Shown here: positions 19,095 to 27,882 of the stretch, piece by piece
Layout of the letters: each line of letters opens with the position of its first letter
Numbering within the stretch: the first letter of the stretch is position 1
Assembly (NCBI GenBank): GCA_946610715.1
Contig: CAMOCO010000005.1
Location: 1-35,466 of the forward strand
DNA length: 35,466 bases
Direction of reading: 5' to 3'
Origin: an uncultured Clostridia bacterium
GTDB lineage: Bacteria > Bacillota > Clostridia > Lachnospirales > Lachnospiraceae
The notes under the pieces: model-generated
The model's input: the letters and a program-made list of their open reading frames with translations, nothing else
Databases searched by the model: none
Told to the model about the DNA's origin: nothing
Position numbers and translations under genes: made by a program

Positions 19095-19872
19095 TTCCGT
19101 CTCCGATACCGAAATAAGCTCTCATTACATTTCTGAATTTTTCAGGCTGCTCTATATAAGAAAAATGTCCGGCTCCTTCCAGAACCACCAGCCCCGAGTT
19201 CGGTATTTTCTCTTCCATAATCCTCGCATCTCTCATAGGAGTTGCCGTATCTTTGTCTCCCCATATAAGCAGCGTATCCTGTTTTATGAGGGATAATTTA
19301 TCCGTAAGATCTTCATTTATAGCCATAACCATGCATTTTTTCATAATCGGGGATGCATTTCTGTAGTCAGCAGATCCCTGTCTGGACTTCCACTCATCCA
19401 CCACTTCCGGAAACAGAGTATAAACCACTTTATTATCCAGAATCTTTTTAAGTATCTTATACTTTCTGACACTGCATTTTTGTTTGAATGTTCTGACGGG
19501 AATAACTCCGGCACTGTCAATCAAAACTATATTTCTGATTTTAAAAGGAAGCGATGATCTTGATGCCATCTTGATGATCATTCTTCCTCCGTAGGAGTGA
19601 CCGATAAGCGTTGTCTCACTGATTCCGAGTTCTTTGAGGAATTTACAGAAAAAATCCGAATAAGCATCCAGATTCCAGGGTTCCCTTGGCTCATCACTTC
19701 CGCCAAACCCGGGAAGATCAAATTGAACCACTTTATATTTGCTGTTAATGGCGGCCGCAACGGTGTCATAATACTCCATCTTCGTCCCCCAGCCCTGAAG
19801 GATAACAGCATATTTATCACCCTCACCGGTGATCTTATAGTTTATATTATATCCGTCGATTTGAATATCCAT
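19081..19872 (-). CDS. alpha/beta hydrolase
   Basis: YAVILQGWG, GHSYGGRM nucleophile elbow, LLIWGDKD, EGAGHFSYIEQPEKF catalytic His. Confidence 0.92.
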   Translation of the reverse strand: MDIQIDGYNINYKITGEGDKYAVILQGWGTKMEYYDTVAAAINSKYKVVQFDLPGFGGSDEPREPWNLDAYSDFFCKFLKELGISETTLIGHSYGGRMIIKMASRSSLPFKIRNIVLIDSAGVIPVRTFKQKCSVRKYKILKKILDNKVVYTLFPEVVDEWKSRQGSADYRNASPIMKKCMVMAINEDLTDKLSLIKQDTLLIWGDKDTATPMRDARIMEEKIPNSGLVVLEGAGHFSYIEQPEKFRNVMRAYFGIGDGNGNN

Positions 19873-19959
19873 TCCTTAGCAATGGGGTATTCCCCTGCCT
19901 CCTTGATTAAATCTTAAACTCCGGCGCCTTGTACATTATATCCTTCTTATCCCAATTAA

Positions 19960-20661
19960 TCAACTGCTTCGACCAATGGCGGCACTGGTAAAATATACTT
20001 CTTCGGCACCTGCCCGGATGAGTGCCCGACTGCATGCTTCAATCGTTGAACCGGTGGTATAGATATCATCCACGAGAAGTATACGCCCGGGAACTTTCAC
20101 TGAAGGATTTACGGAAAATGCCTTCATAAGATTTCTCATCCTCTCTTCATTTCCCAGTTTTTTCTGGGGAAGGGTATCTATACTCCTTTGAAGCATGCGG
20201 CTGTTTACCTGCACACCAATACATTTCCCCAGTTCCGCAGCAATAAGCTCCGCCTGATTATAACCCCTTTTCTTAAACCTTTTTTCAGATACCGGTACCG
20301 GAACCAGTACATCAATAGCTGCATCCTTAAATTCTTTACAAAATCTCTCAGCTATCTCTTTCCCATAAAAGCACGCATATTCCTGCCTCATTTCATATTT
20401 CAGCCTTGAGAGAGACTCCTTAACCGGTGAAATATAATTAAATACGGGAAATCCGCGCACAAAGCTTTTCTTAATACGAACGCAGTCCGTGCAATACTCT
20501 TCTTCGGCATCATCTATTTCCTTGCCGCATTTTTTGCATAAAGGTTCCGAAACATAGCTTATATATTTTCTGCATGAGCTGCATATTCCACCCGTATCTT
20601 CAACTATATCATCGCAGATGCTGCATCTTCCGGGATATATTATCCTGACCAAATCCTTCAA
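19960..20661 (-). CDS. comF: ComF family protein (phosphoribosyltransferase-like, zinc-finger N-terminus)
   Basis: CSICDDIVEDTGGICSSC...CKKCGKEI...CTDC zinc cluster; VPVPVSEKRFKKRGYNQAELIA; RILLVDDIYTTGSTI PRPP motif. Confidence 0.94.
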   Translation of the reverse strand: MKDLVRIIYPGRCSICDDIVEDTGGICSSCRKYISYVSEPLCKKCGKEIDDAEEEYCTDCVRIKKSFVRGFPVFNYISPVKESLSRLKYEMRQEYACFYGKEIAERFCKEFKDAAIDVLVPVPVSEKRFKKRGYNQAELIAAELGKCIGVQVNSRMLQRSIDTLPQKKLGNEERMRNLMKAFSVNPSVKVPGRILLVDDIYTTGSTIEACSRALIRAGAEEVYFTSAAIGRSS

Positions 20662-20690
20662 TCATTTCTCCATTTACTATTATTACAAAG

Positions 20691-22985
20691 TTATCCGATT
20701 TCATCTATCTCGCGTATTCTCTGCTCCAGACTGGTATATCTTTTCTGTTCATTTACATTATCTATCATCACATTTACCAGATTCAGATTACCGACTATTA
20801 CAACCATCCGCTTGGCTCTTGTAACTGCTGTATATATCAGGTTTCTGTTAAACAGCCTTGAGTTGCCGGTAAGCAGCGGGATAATCACTGCCGGATACTC
20901 ACTTCCCTGAGACTTATGAATCGTAATAGCAAATGAATGTTCGATTTCATCCAGTTCTTTATAGGAATATTCCGCAATTCTTCCATCATCAAATTCCACT
21001 GTTATAATTTCATCGAAATCATTTATTTCGGAAATGATGCCCATATCCCCATTAAATACTCCGACCCCTTCATCTGAAATGAAACCGTTTTCTTTTGTCG
21101 GAACAGTACGCCACTCAAGCTTATAATTATTCTTTATCTGCATAACCTTATCACCTTCCCTAAAGATGACTCCGTTATACTCTTTTTCCCTTTTTCCGCG
21201 TTGCGGGGGATTGATATAGGATTGAAGCTTTTTATTCAGCTCAACCACTCCCAGCGCCTGCTTTCTCATAGGAGTCAGCACCTGTATCTCATTCATATCC
21301 ACCCCAAGATATCCCGGGAGATTCTTCGTAAGCAGTTCTCTCAGCTCCTCAAAAACAGATGCAACGCTATCCCTGGGAATAAAGAAAAAATCATTATTTT
21401 TATTGCTTATCTCAATCCGCTCACCCTTTTTAATCTTGTGGGCGTTGGTAATAATAGCACTTTCCTCGGACTGCCTGAATATCCTGCTCAGAACTGTTAC
21501 GGGGAAGCACCCGCCGGAAATGATATCATGCAGAACATTTCCCGCTCCCACAGAAGGAAGCTGATCCGTATCTCCTACGAGTATAAGCCTGGTTCCCGGA
21601 GTAATGGCCTTAAGCAGTGAATATAACAGATAATTATCTATCATTGATGCTTCATCCACAATTACCGCATCGCATTCCAGAGGATTATCTTCATTCTTCA
21701 TAAACTTTAGGACCTGGCTCTCGCCGCCTTCTTCTCCCGGCGCTCCCATAAATGACAACAGTCTGTGTATTGTCTGAGCTTTATATCCCGTTGATTCGGT
21801 AATTCTTTTTGCGGCTCTTCCTGTTGGTGCAGCAAGAAATGCCACTTCTCCACGAGCCTCAAAAAATTTGATGATTACATTTATTATCGTTGTTTTTCCC
21901 GTTCCGGGACCACCGGTTATAACAGCAACACCGGAAGATACCGCAGATCTTACTGCCTCTCTCTGCTCCTCCTCCAGCCGAATGCCGGTTTCCTCTTCAA
22001 CTTCCGTTATAGTTTCAGTGATATCTCCCTTAACACCCGGAGCCTGATCTCTCAGGTCGATCAGCATTCTTGCGGATGCAGCCTCACTGTAATAGTTCCA
22101 TCTGGAATAGCATACAGTCATATTATCTTTTTCATTCAGCTTTAGGACAATATCACCCTCCATGGACATCTCCAGCAATAGATCATGGAATCTTTCGGAG
22201 AATTCATTATCTACATGGGCTGTCTCGTCAAAATAAAACTCATCCTCTTCGCTTCTTTCCTCCACCAGCCTGTAGCATTTTTCCGTCAGGATGCTCTCGG
22301 GAATATAGATATGCCCTTCTGAACCTGCCTGATTTAACACATATAATACCGCAGAATGAAGTCTGAACTTTGAATCGGAGGGTATGCCCGCTTTCATTGC
22401 GATATCGTCAGCCCTTTTAAAGCCCACTCCGGGAATCTCTTCAGCTATTCTGTAAGGATTCTCCCTGATGATAGTATAGATTTCCTCACCGAATTCTCTG
22501 TAAATCTTCATGGCAAGTTTTACGCTGATACCGAACTTCGTCAAAAATATAATCACCTGCCGGAACTCGGAATTTTCTCTGTATGCCACTGCAATCTGAA
22601 TGGCCTTTTTCCGGGTGATTCCCTTTACCTCTGCCAGTCTCTCGGGTTCTTCCTCTATTATTCTTATCGTATCTTCCTTAAATTGTCTGATGATTCTGGT
22701 AGCAAGAGCCTCCCTGATTCCGCTTATCACACCGGAAGCCAGAAATCTCTTGATACCTTCCATATCTTCAGGCATGGAAAGCTCATACTCTTTTACATTA
22801 AATTGAATATCAAATTTGGGATGATGTTCATACTCACCCTCAGCACTGATATACATTCCTTCGGCTACTCCGGGCAGTATTCCCACAAATACTTCGTCCC
22901 CCTCCGTAGTCTCAACGCTCATGACGGAGTAGGCATTATCATCATTTTGAAAGATTATTTTATTTATATATCCTTCTCTTACCAT
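20691..22985 (-). CDS. recD2: ATP-dependent DNA helicase RecD2
   Basis: GITRKKAIQIA HhH region, VITGGPGTGKTTIINVII Walker A, VDEASMID Walker B, LVGDTDQLPSVGAGNVL, FAITIHKSQGSEYPAV, NLIYTAVTRAK; 764 aa. Confidence 0.95.
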   Translation of the reverse strand: MVREGYINKIIFQNDDNAYSVMSVETTEGDEVFVGILPGVAEGMYISAEGEYEHHPKFDIQFNVKEYELSMPEDMEGIKRFLASGVISGIREALATRIIRQFKEDTIRIIEEEPERLAEVKGITRKKAIQIAVAYRENSEFRQVIIFLTKFGISVKLAMKIYREFGEEIYTIIRENPYRIAEEIPGVGFKRADDIAMKAGIPSDSKFRLHSAVLYVLNQAGSEGHIYIPESILTEKCYRLVEERSEEDEFYFDETAHVDNEFSERFHDLLLEMSMEGDIVLKLNEKDNMTVCYSRWNYYSEAASARMLIDLRDQAPGVKGDITETITEVEEETGIRLEEEQREAVRSAVSSGVAVITGGPGTGKTTIINVIIKFFEARGEVAFLAAPTGRAAKRITESTGYKAQTIHRLLSFMGAPGEEGGESQVLKFMKNEDNPLECDAVIVDEASMIDNYLLYSLLKAITPGTRLILVGDTDQLPSVGAGNVLHDIISGGCFPVTVLSRIFRQSEESAIITNAHKIKKGERIEISNKNNDFFFIPRDSVASVFEELRELLTKNLPGYLGVDMNEIQVLTPMRKQALGVVELNKKLQSYINPPQRGKREKEYNGVIFREGDKVMQIKNNYKLEWRTVPTKENGFISDEGVGVFNGDMGIISEINDFDEIITVEFDDGRIAEYSYKELDEIEHSFAITIHKSQGSEYPAVIIPLLTGNSRLFNRNLIYTAVTRAKRMVVIVGNLNLVNVMIDNVNEQKRYTSLEQRIREIDEIG

Positions 22986-23034
22986 TATCTGTCAGTATCT
23001 CCCTGATTTTCCCGAAAGAAATGCCCCAAGCCCG

Positions 23035-23074
23035 ATGATGTGGGTGTCTGAATTTCTTCCGACACCCACATCAT
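23035..23074 (-). repeat. strong inverted repeat / hairpin between mreB-like gene and recD2
   Basis: ATGATGTGGGTGTC-TGAATTTCTTCC-GACACCCACATCAT: 14-bp perfect stem, with inner GAA/TTC extension after a 1x1 mismatch; no U-tract downstream on either strand. Confidence 0.75.
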
Positions 23075-23114
23075 AAACATACAATCATCATTTTATGCTG
23101 CCCGACCGCAGCCA

Positions 23115-24110
23115 TTATCCTTTTTCAGTTTCCTGTAAAAAGTCGATATATTTTCCGGCACCGATGGCCACAACCTGCATCGGATTTTCAGCAGTCATGG
23201 CAACGATTCCGGTCTTTTCCTCAAGCAATTGCTCAAATCCGTGGAGAAGGGATCCTCCACCCGTAAGAATGATTCCTCTGTCTGCAATATCTGCCGCCAG
23301 TTCAGGTGGGGTCTTTTCCAATACAGCCCTGATCTCCTCCACCACCTTTGCAACAGTCTCACGCAGCGCTTCTTCTGTCTCATCAGAGGTTATGGTTATT
23401 GTCTTGGGAAGTCCCGTGACAAGATCTCTTCCCCTTATATCCATTGAAATATTTTCAGGTCTTTTATAACACGTACCGATATTACGCTTAATCTCCTCAG
23501 CTGTAACATCTCCTATAAGAATATTATACTGTTTTCTAATATATCTTATGATCGCATCGTCAAAATCATCTCCCGCCACCTTGGAAGAAGCGGTAACCAC
23601 AGCACCTCCCATTGAAATGACAGCTATATCCGTGGTACCTCCACCGATATCCACAACAAGATTTCCGATTGGCCGTACTATATCAAGCCCTGCTCCGAGA
23701 GCTGCTGCCACCGGCTCCTCAACCAGAAAAACAAATCTTGCGCCTGCATTATATGCCGCATCTTCAACTGCTCTTCTTTCTACTTCTGTTGCACCTGAAG
23801 GAACACATATGGCAATTCTCGGTCGTCTTCCGAAGAAGCTCCTTCCGACTGCCTTTCTGATAAAATATTTTAGCATTTTCTCAGTCTTTGTAGCTTCTGA
23901 TATAACGCCATGTTTAAGTGGACGGATAGCGGTAAGATTGTCCGGCGTTCTGCCCAGCATTGCTTTTGCTTCATCGCCTATTTCTACGATTCTCTCCGAA
24001 TCCTTGTCATAAGCAATAACCGAGGGCTCACTCAGAACAACGCCGCGCCCTTTAACATATATAAGAATATTGGCACTTCCAAGATCAATACCTATATCAA
24101 GATTTGCCAT
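23115..24110 (-). CDS. MreB/Mbl family bacterial actin, rod-shape determining protein
   Basis: DIGIDLGSANILIYVKGRGVVLSEPSVIA, PLKHGVISE, CVPSGATEVERRAVEDAA, VVDIGGGTTDIAVIS, GIILTGGGSLLHG. Confidence 0.94.
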   Translation of the reverse strand: MANLDIGIDLGSANILIYVKGRGVVLSEPSVIAYDKDSERIVEIGDEAKAMLGRTPDNLTAIRPLKHGVISEATKTEKMLKYFIRKAVGRSFFGRRPRIAICVPSGATEVERRAVEDAAYNAGARFVFLVEEPVAAALGAGLDIVRPIGNLVVDIGGGTTDIAVISMGGAVVTASSKVAGDDFDDAIIRYIRKQYNILIGDVTAEEIKRNIGTCYKRPENISMDIRGRDLVTGLPKTITITSDETEEALRETVAKVVEEIRAVLEKTPPELAADIADRGIILTGGGSLLHGFEQLLEEKTGIVAMTAENPMQVVAIGAGKYIDFLQETEKG

Positions 24111-24113
24111 TTT

Positions 24114-25892
24114 TTACTCCTTTATCTGATCACTGGAAGGCACAAGCAGGATAACCGATGCATCTTCGCCATTCTTCCAGGTAATATTTATATCCGTAAC
24201 ATCAAAAATACCGCCGAGCTGATTTATATATCTTGTAAAGGTCATGGTTTTTCCTCTGTCCACCATCAGCTCGAGTTCACCGGAAAACGCAGGAACTTCA
24301 GCATTGAGCTTTGGAATCATTCTGAAGCTGTCCTGTCCTATAGGATTCATTTTTATATCCTTTATAAATCTGTCGTTAGCATACAGTACTGCTCCGGTTT
24401 CATTATTTCTGATAAATATATCCATATCCAGATTATCAAGTACCATAATAAGTTTTTTCTCGGAGTCCGTGTCTTCACTTCCGCTCACATTTATAAAACT
24501 TTTTGAGATTATCTTGCTCATCTCTCTGCCAAAGCTTATTTCCGATTCATTCCATGCTCTTTCACGTGTATTTTCAATAAAAATTAATCTGCCATAGTAC
24601 TTTCCTTTTTTTCTTATAGGAAATACCATGACTGCCCGGGCATTACCCTCAAATATTTCAACCCTCATCCGGTTGGTCATATTCTTTCTGTCTATAACAA
24701 GTCCCTCATCACGGATTTGCTTCTGGAAATCCGGATCATAATGATCATATTTCCATTCAAAAACACTTTCCTCAGTCTCGCTCTTTCCCTTTTTGGCCCA
24801 ATAATCCATAAGGTCCATTTTTTCCGGATTATCCTTATTTACCACATAATAGACCACATAGTCAATATCCAGGATTTTTCCCGCCTTTTCAAAGTACTTA
24901 TAAAAGTCCGTTGAACCTTTTTCAACTTCGGAAATCAGTTTGCTTATAAGCTTTTTTTCTTTTATTTCAAATTCAAGAGCAGCCCTCTTGTTTTCGTCCT
25001 TAATAGAAACTGCATTTCTGTTATACAGTCTGGTAAGGTGATCGGAAATCACTGAAGCAATATTCCATTGGTAATTATACACTTTAAAAAGCTTCTTCGC
25101 CTGATTGGAGTTATGCGCATAGAGAAGCCACATAGCACAGCATATCCCGTTAATAAATACAGGAGCTGCAGCAATTCTTCTCTCTCCTGCAGATTCCTCT
25201 GTTTTATAATCTTCAAATTCCATAAACAGAGGACCTGTATCCTGTATAAGTGAATTCTTTATTTTTTTGAAAAAATCGGCATATTGCGGATTCTCCAGAT
25301 AGTCATAGAATTCACCGAAATAGCTGGTGGGACCCGTAGGTTCGGTAAGAGGTGCTCCGTTCATATCCAGTACTACGGAATATAATTCACTGGCATTTGC
25401 AAAGCTGCTGAAGTAATCACAAACTTTATTATCCATGACAAATTCTTTTGTCAGCTTTACATCAGTTTTTTCCTCTTTCTCTTCGGAATCGTCATCTGCA
25501 TCAAACCTTACGCTTCTGGTTATCTCATGACATACAAACTCTACGTGATAATCATTCTCACTCATTCCAATAAACATGATATCCATATTTATTGTCCGGA
25601 GCTTACCGTCATCACCTATCAGCCTCACTTCATAAGAGAAATCCGTTCCTGTCCTGAAAGCCCGCAGCATTGCATCTGCAAACGCTTCTCTGTCATCCGG
25701 ATGAATATAATCCTCCGGAAGTCTGTAACCCTTATTGATGGTTTTGTAGTTTAATCCGAGAATCCCCACATTATCAGACAGATATTCTATCTTACTGCGT
25801 CTGACTCTTTCTATGCTATCAAACTGCCTTACCATAACTACACAGCCGGTTTTTTCAATTGCAAGATATAAATAATCCCTCTCCGAACTCAT
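24114..25892 (-). CDS. multi-domain sensory protein (PAS-like N-terminus, central GAF-like region, C-terminal PAS-like domain), no recognisable output domain
   Basis: N-terminal ...GYRLPEDYIHPDDREAFADAMLRAFRTGTDFSYEVRLIGDDGKLRTINMDI is PAS_3-like; middle AVMVFPIRKKGKYYGRLIFIENTRERAWNESEISFGREMSKII is GAF-like; C-terminal LDNLDMDIFIRNNETGAVLYANDRFIKDI is PAS-like. Confidence 0.8.
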   Translation of the reverse strand: MSSERDYLYLAIEKTGCVVMVRQFDSIERVRRSKIEYLSDNVGILGLNYKTINKGYRLPEDYIHPDDREAFADAMLRAFRTGTDFSYEVRLIGDDGKLRTINMDIMFIGMSENDYHVEFVCHEITRSVRFDADDDSEEKEEKTDVKLTKEFVMDNKVCDYFSSFANASELYSVVLDMNGAPLTEPTGPTSYFGEFYDYLENPQYADFFKKIKNSLIQDTGPLFMEFEDYKTEESAGERRIAAAPVFINGICCAMWLLYAHNSNQAKKLFKVYNYQWNIASVISDHLTRLYNRNAVSIKDENKRAALEFEIKEKKLISKLISEVEKGSTDFYKYFEKAGKILDIDYVVYYVVNKDNPEKMDLMDYWAKKGKSETEESVFEWKYDHYDPDFQKQIRDEGLVIDRKNMTNRMRVEIFEGNARAVMVFPIRKKGKYYGRLIFIENTRERAWNESEISFGREMSKIISKSFINVSGSEDTDSEKKLIMVLDNLDMDIFIRNNETGAVLYANDRFIKDIKMNPIGQDSFRMIPKLNAEVPAFSGELELMVDRGKTMTFTRYINQLGGIFDVTDINITWKNGEDASVILLVPSSDQIKE

Positions 25893-25913
25893 AACAGCAA
25901 GTAGTAACCTCCT

Positions 25914-25944
25914 AAATAAAAGAGGGACATAAAATGTCCCTCAA
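25914..25944 (-). terminator. Rho-independent terminator of the DivIVA-like coiled-coil gene
   Basis: Minus strand TTGAGGGACAT-TTT-ATGTCCCTCTTTTATTT hairpin plus T-tract. Confidence 0.85.
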
Positions 25945-25965
25945 CGTCATCAGATACATTAATAA

Positions 25966-26925
25966 CTAAGCCTGGGAACCGCTTAAATCAGAGAATGCAC
26001 TTTCTGAAATCTTAATTGTATTTTCTACTGATTCATTTACGTTAACAAGTGAGTCCTTAAGGTTGCCCAGATATTCACTGATAGAATCAAATTCTTTCTT
26101 AACCGCAGCTCTGTTCTGACGGATTTCTTCTCTGGTAGCAGCCTTCTTAATCTCACATTCCGCTGTAGTCTCATCTCTCAGCTTTGTACACTCTGCTTCT
26201 GTCTCTTCCTTAAGTCTTGTACAATCTTCCTGAGTCTTTGACATCAGATTACTGCAATACTGCTCGGTCTCCTGATTCTTTCTTGCACAAGTCTCATCAG
26301 TCTCCAGATTCAGTCTTTCACATCTTTCCTTTGTCTCTAAACTGAGCTGGTCTGTTTCTTCCTTGGTAACTCTTCTGAGATTGCTGCATTCATTCTCTGT
26401 AGTCTCACGCTGTTCACGACATGACTCATTGGTTTCTTCTATAAGTCTGTTGCATTCTGCCTCAGTAGTATTCCTTAAATTCTCACACTGGGCATTTGTC
26501 TCCTCTATCATCTGCTGACACTGAGCCGTAGATTCAGCTGTCAGTGTCTCGCATTCTTCCCTTGTCTTCCTTGTAAGTTCATCTGCCGACTCTCTTGCAG
26601 CAAGTAATGTTCTTGAAATAGATTCATATCTGGTTGCAGATTCAGAATCTCTCTTCTTATATTCTTCCAGTTCAACCTTCATTTTGGATAATTCGGTTTC
26701 AAGATTCTCATTTACACTTCTGAGATTATCAATGACACTGTCAGACTCGGTCTTATTAACTTCTCTCATTTGCTGAAGTCCCTTAACAGCCTCGCTTAAT
26801 TTTGCTGTGTCTTCCTTCAATCTGGATATCTGCTTCTCATAGTCCTCTCTCTGACCTTCAACATAAGCTTCAACCGCTTTTTTATCATATCCTCCAAATG
26901 ACACTGTCTTGATATCTAAATCCAT
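25966..26925 (-). CDS. DivIVA-like coiled-coil protein with Cys/Thr hendecad repeats
   Basis: N-terminus MDLDIKTVSFGGYDKKAVEAYVEGQREDYEKQISRLKED resembles the DivIVA/GpsB N-terminal motif (F-x-GYD-x-x-x-V); remainder strongly coiled-coil. Confidence 0.82.
   Translation of the reverse strand: MDLDIKTVSFGGYDKKAVEAYVEGQREDYEKQISRLKEDTAKLSEAVKGLQQMREVNKTESDSVIDNLRSVNENLETELSKMKVELEEYKKRDSESATRYESISRTLLAARESADELTRKTREECETLTAESTAQCQQMIEETNAQCENLRNTTEAECNRLIEETNESCREQRETTENECSNLRRVTKEETDQLSLETKERCERLNLETDETCARKNQETEQYCSNLMSKTQEDCTRLKEETEAECTKLRDETTAECEIKKAATREEIRQNRAAVKKEFDSISEYLGNLKDSLVNVNESVENTIKISESAFSDLSGSQA
26110..26571 (-). repeat. 14 consecutive 11-residue (33-nt) protein repeats, consensus xxTxxxCxxLx
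   Basis: Residues 119-272: RKTREECETLT AESTAQCQQMI EETNAQCENLR NTTEAECNRLI EETNESCREQR ETTENECSNLR RVTKEETDQLS LETKERCERLN LETDETCARKN QETEQYCSNLM SKTQEDCTRLK EETEAECTKLR DETTAECEIKK AATREEIRQNR. Confidence 0.95.
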
Positions 26926-27108
26926 TGTCTTATGCCCCTTTCAATATTACAAATTCAATTTGCGATTTTTTAAATCGACATACTACATGATAGTATAACA
27001 CAAAGCTTTTTTGAATGCATTATTATTTTGACATAAGTATCAATTTACTGAATCGCTTTTTTATGATATTATGTTACGGATGTTAGAATATCGAAAGGAA
27101 CATTAACC

Positions 27109-27825
27109 ATGATATATAAAAAAACAAGAAATAGTATATTGGTCATTCTTTCTCTGATATTACTTCTATGTACAGCGGCCTGTACGGACCAGCGGGAGAC
27201 ACGTTATCAGACCTACGTTGACAGTCTTATAACCGCAAATTATCTAAATGCCTGCGAAGAATATATCCGTGCCACCGGAGCAAATCAGGATGATGCAGAG
27301 GCCATGTATCTTCAAAATGTCACGAGACTTGCCGAGAATCTTGAATCGTATTACGGACTTGAGATTTCATCAGATGTAGAGCTGGCTCCCAGGATGGTGG
27401 AAATATCCAAAAAGATTTACGGAAAAGCACGTTTTAATACCAAGGAAGCATTTAAGGATAATAATATCTATTATGTAGATATTGAGATATATCCCATCGA
27501 CATTCTGAATCAGACACATGATGAGGTTCTTGAATATATTGAGGATTTCAACAGCCGTGTTGAAAAAGGCGAATTTAATAACTACGTTAAGGAAGATTAC
27601 GAACATGAATTCGCATCAGGTATTATAGATATATTGGATGAAGCTTCAGATTCCATGGAATATGCCGATCCCGAAACCGTAAGAGTAAGGATCATTCAAA
27701 GCGATTCAAATTTTTATATCAGCAATGACGATTTCAGAAAAATAGATATGGCAATCCTGTCTACTGACGCTTCCAAATATGAGGAAGCATCTTCTACCGA
27801 TGCTTCGCTCACAGACGCCGAATAA
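27109..27825 (+). CDS. putative lipoprotein of unknown function
   Basis: Signal peptide with lipobox LLLCTAAC followed by TDQRETRYQTYVDSLITANYLNACEEYIRAT...; 238 aa. Confidence 0.85.
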   Translation: MIYKKTRNSILVILSLILLLCTAACTDQRETRYQTYVDSLITANYLNACEEYIRATGANQDDAEAMYLQNVTRLAENLESYYGLEISSDVELAPRMVEISKKIYGKARFNTKEAFKDNNIYYVDIEIYPIDILNQTHDEVLEYIEDFNSRVEKGEFNNYVKEDYEHEFASGIIDILDEASDSMEYADPETVRVRIIQSDSNFYISNDDFRKIDMAILSTDASKYEEASSTDASLTDAE

Positions 27826-27832
27826 TGATTAT

Positions 27833-27880
27833 CAAAAAAAATTGCACCGAACCGGATTTCCCGGCTCGGTGCTTTTTTAA
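27833..27880. terminator. bidirectional Rho-independent terminator between lipoprotein gene and glmM
   Basis: AAAAAAAATTGCACCGAACCGGATTTCCCGGCTCGGTGCTTTTTT; A/T runs on both sides, convergent genes. Confidence 0.9.
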
Positions 27881-27882
27881 TA

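Noticed and set aside
26110-26571. 33-nt periodic DNA as a CRISPR or tandem DNA repeat
   Set aside because: Nucleotide units are diverged; periodicity is at protein level within an intact CDS
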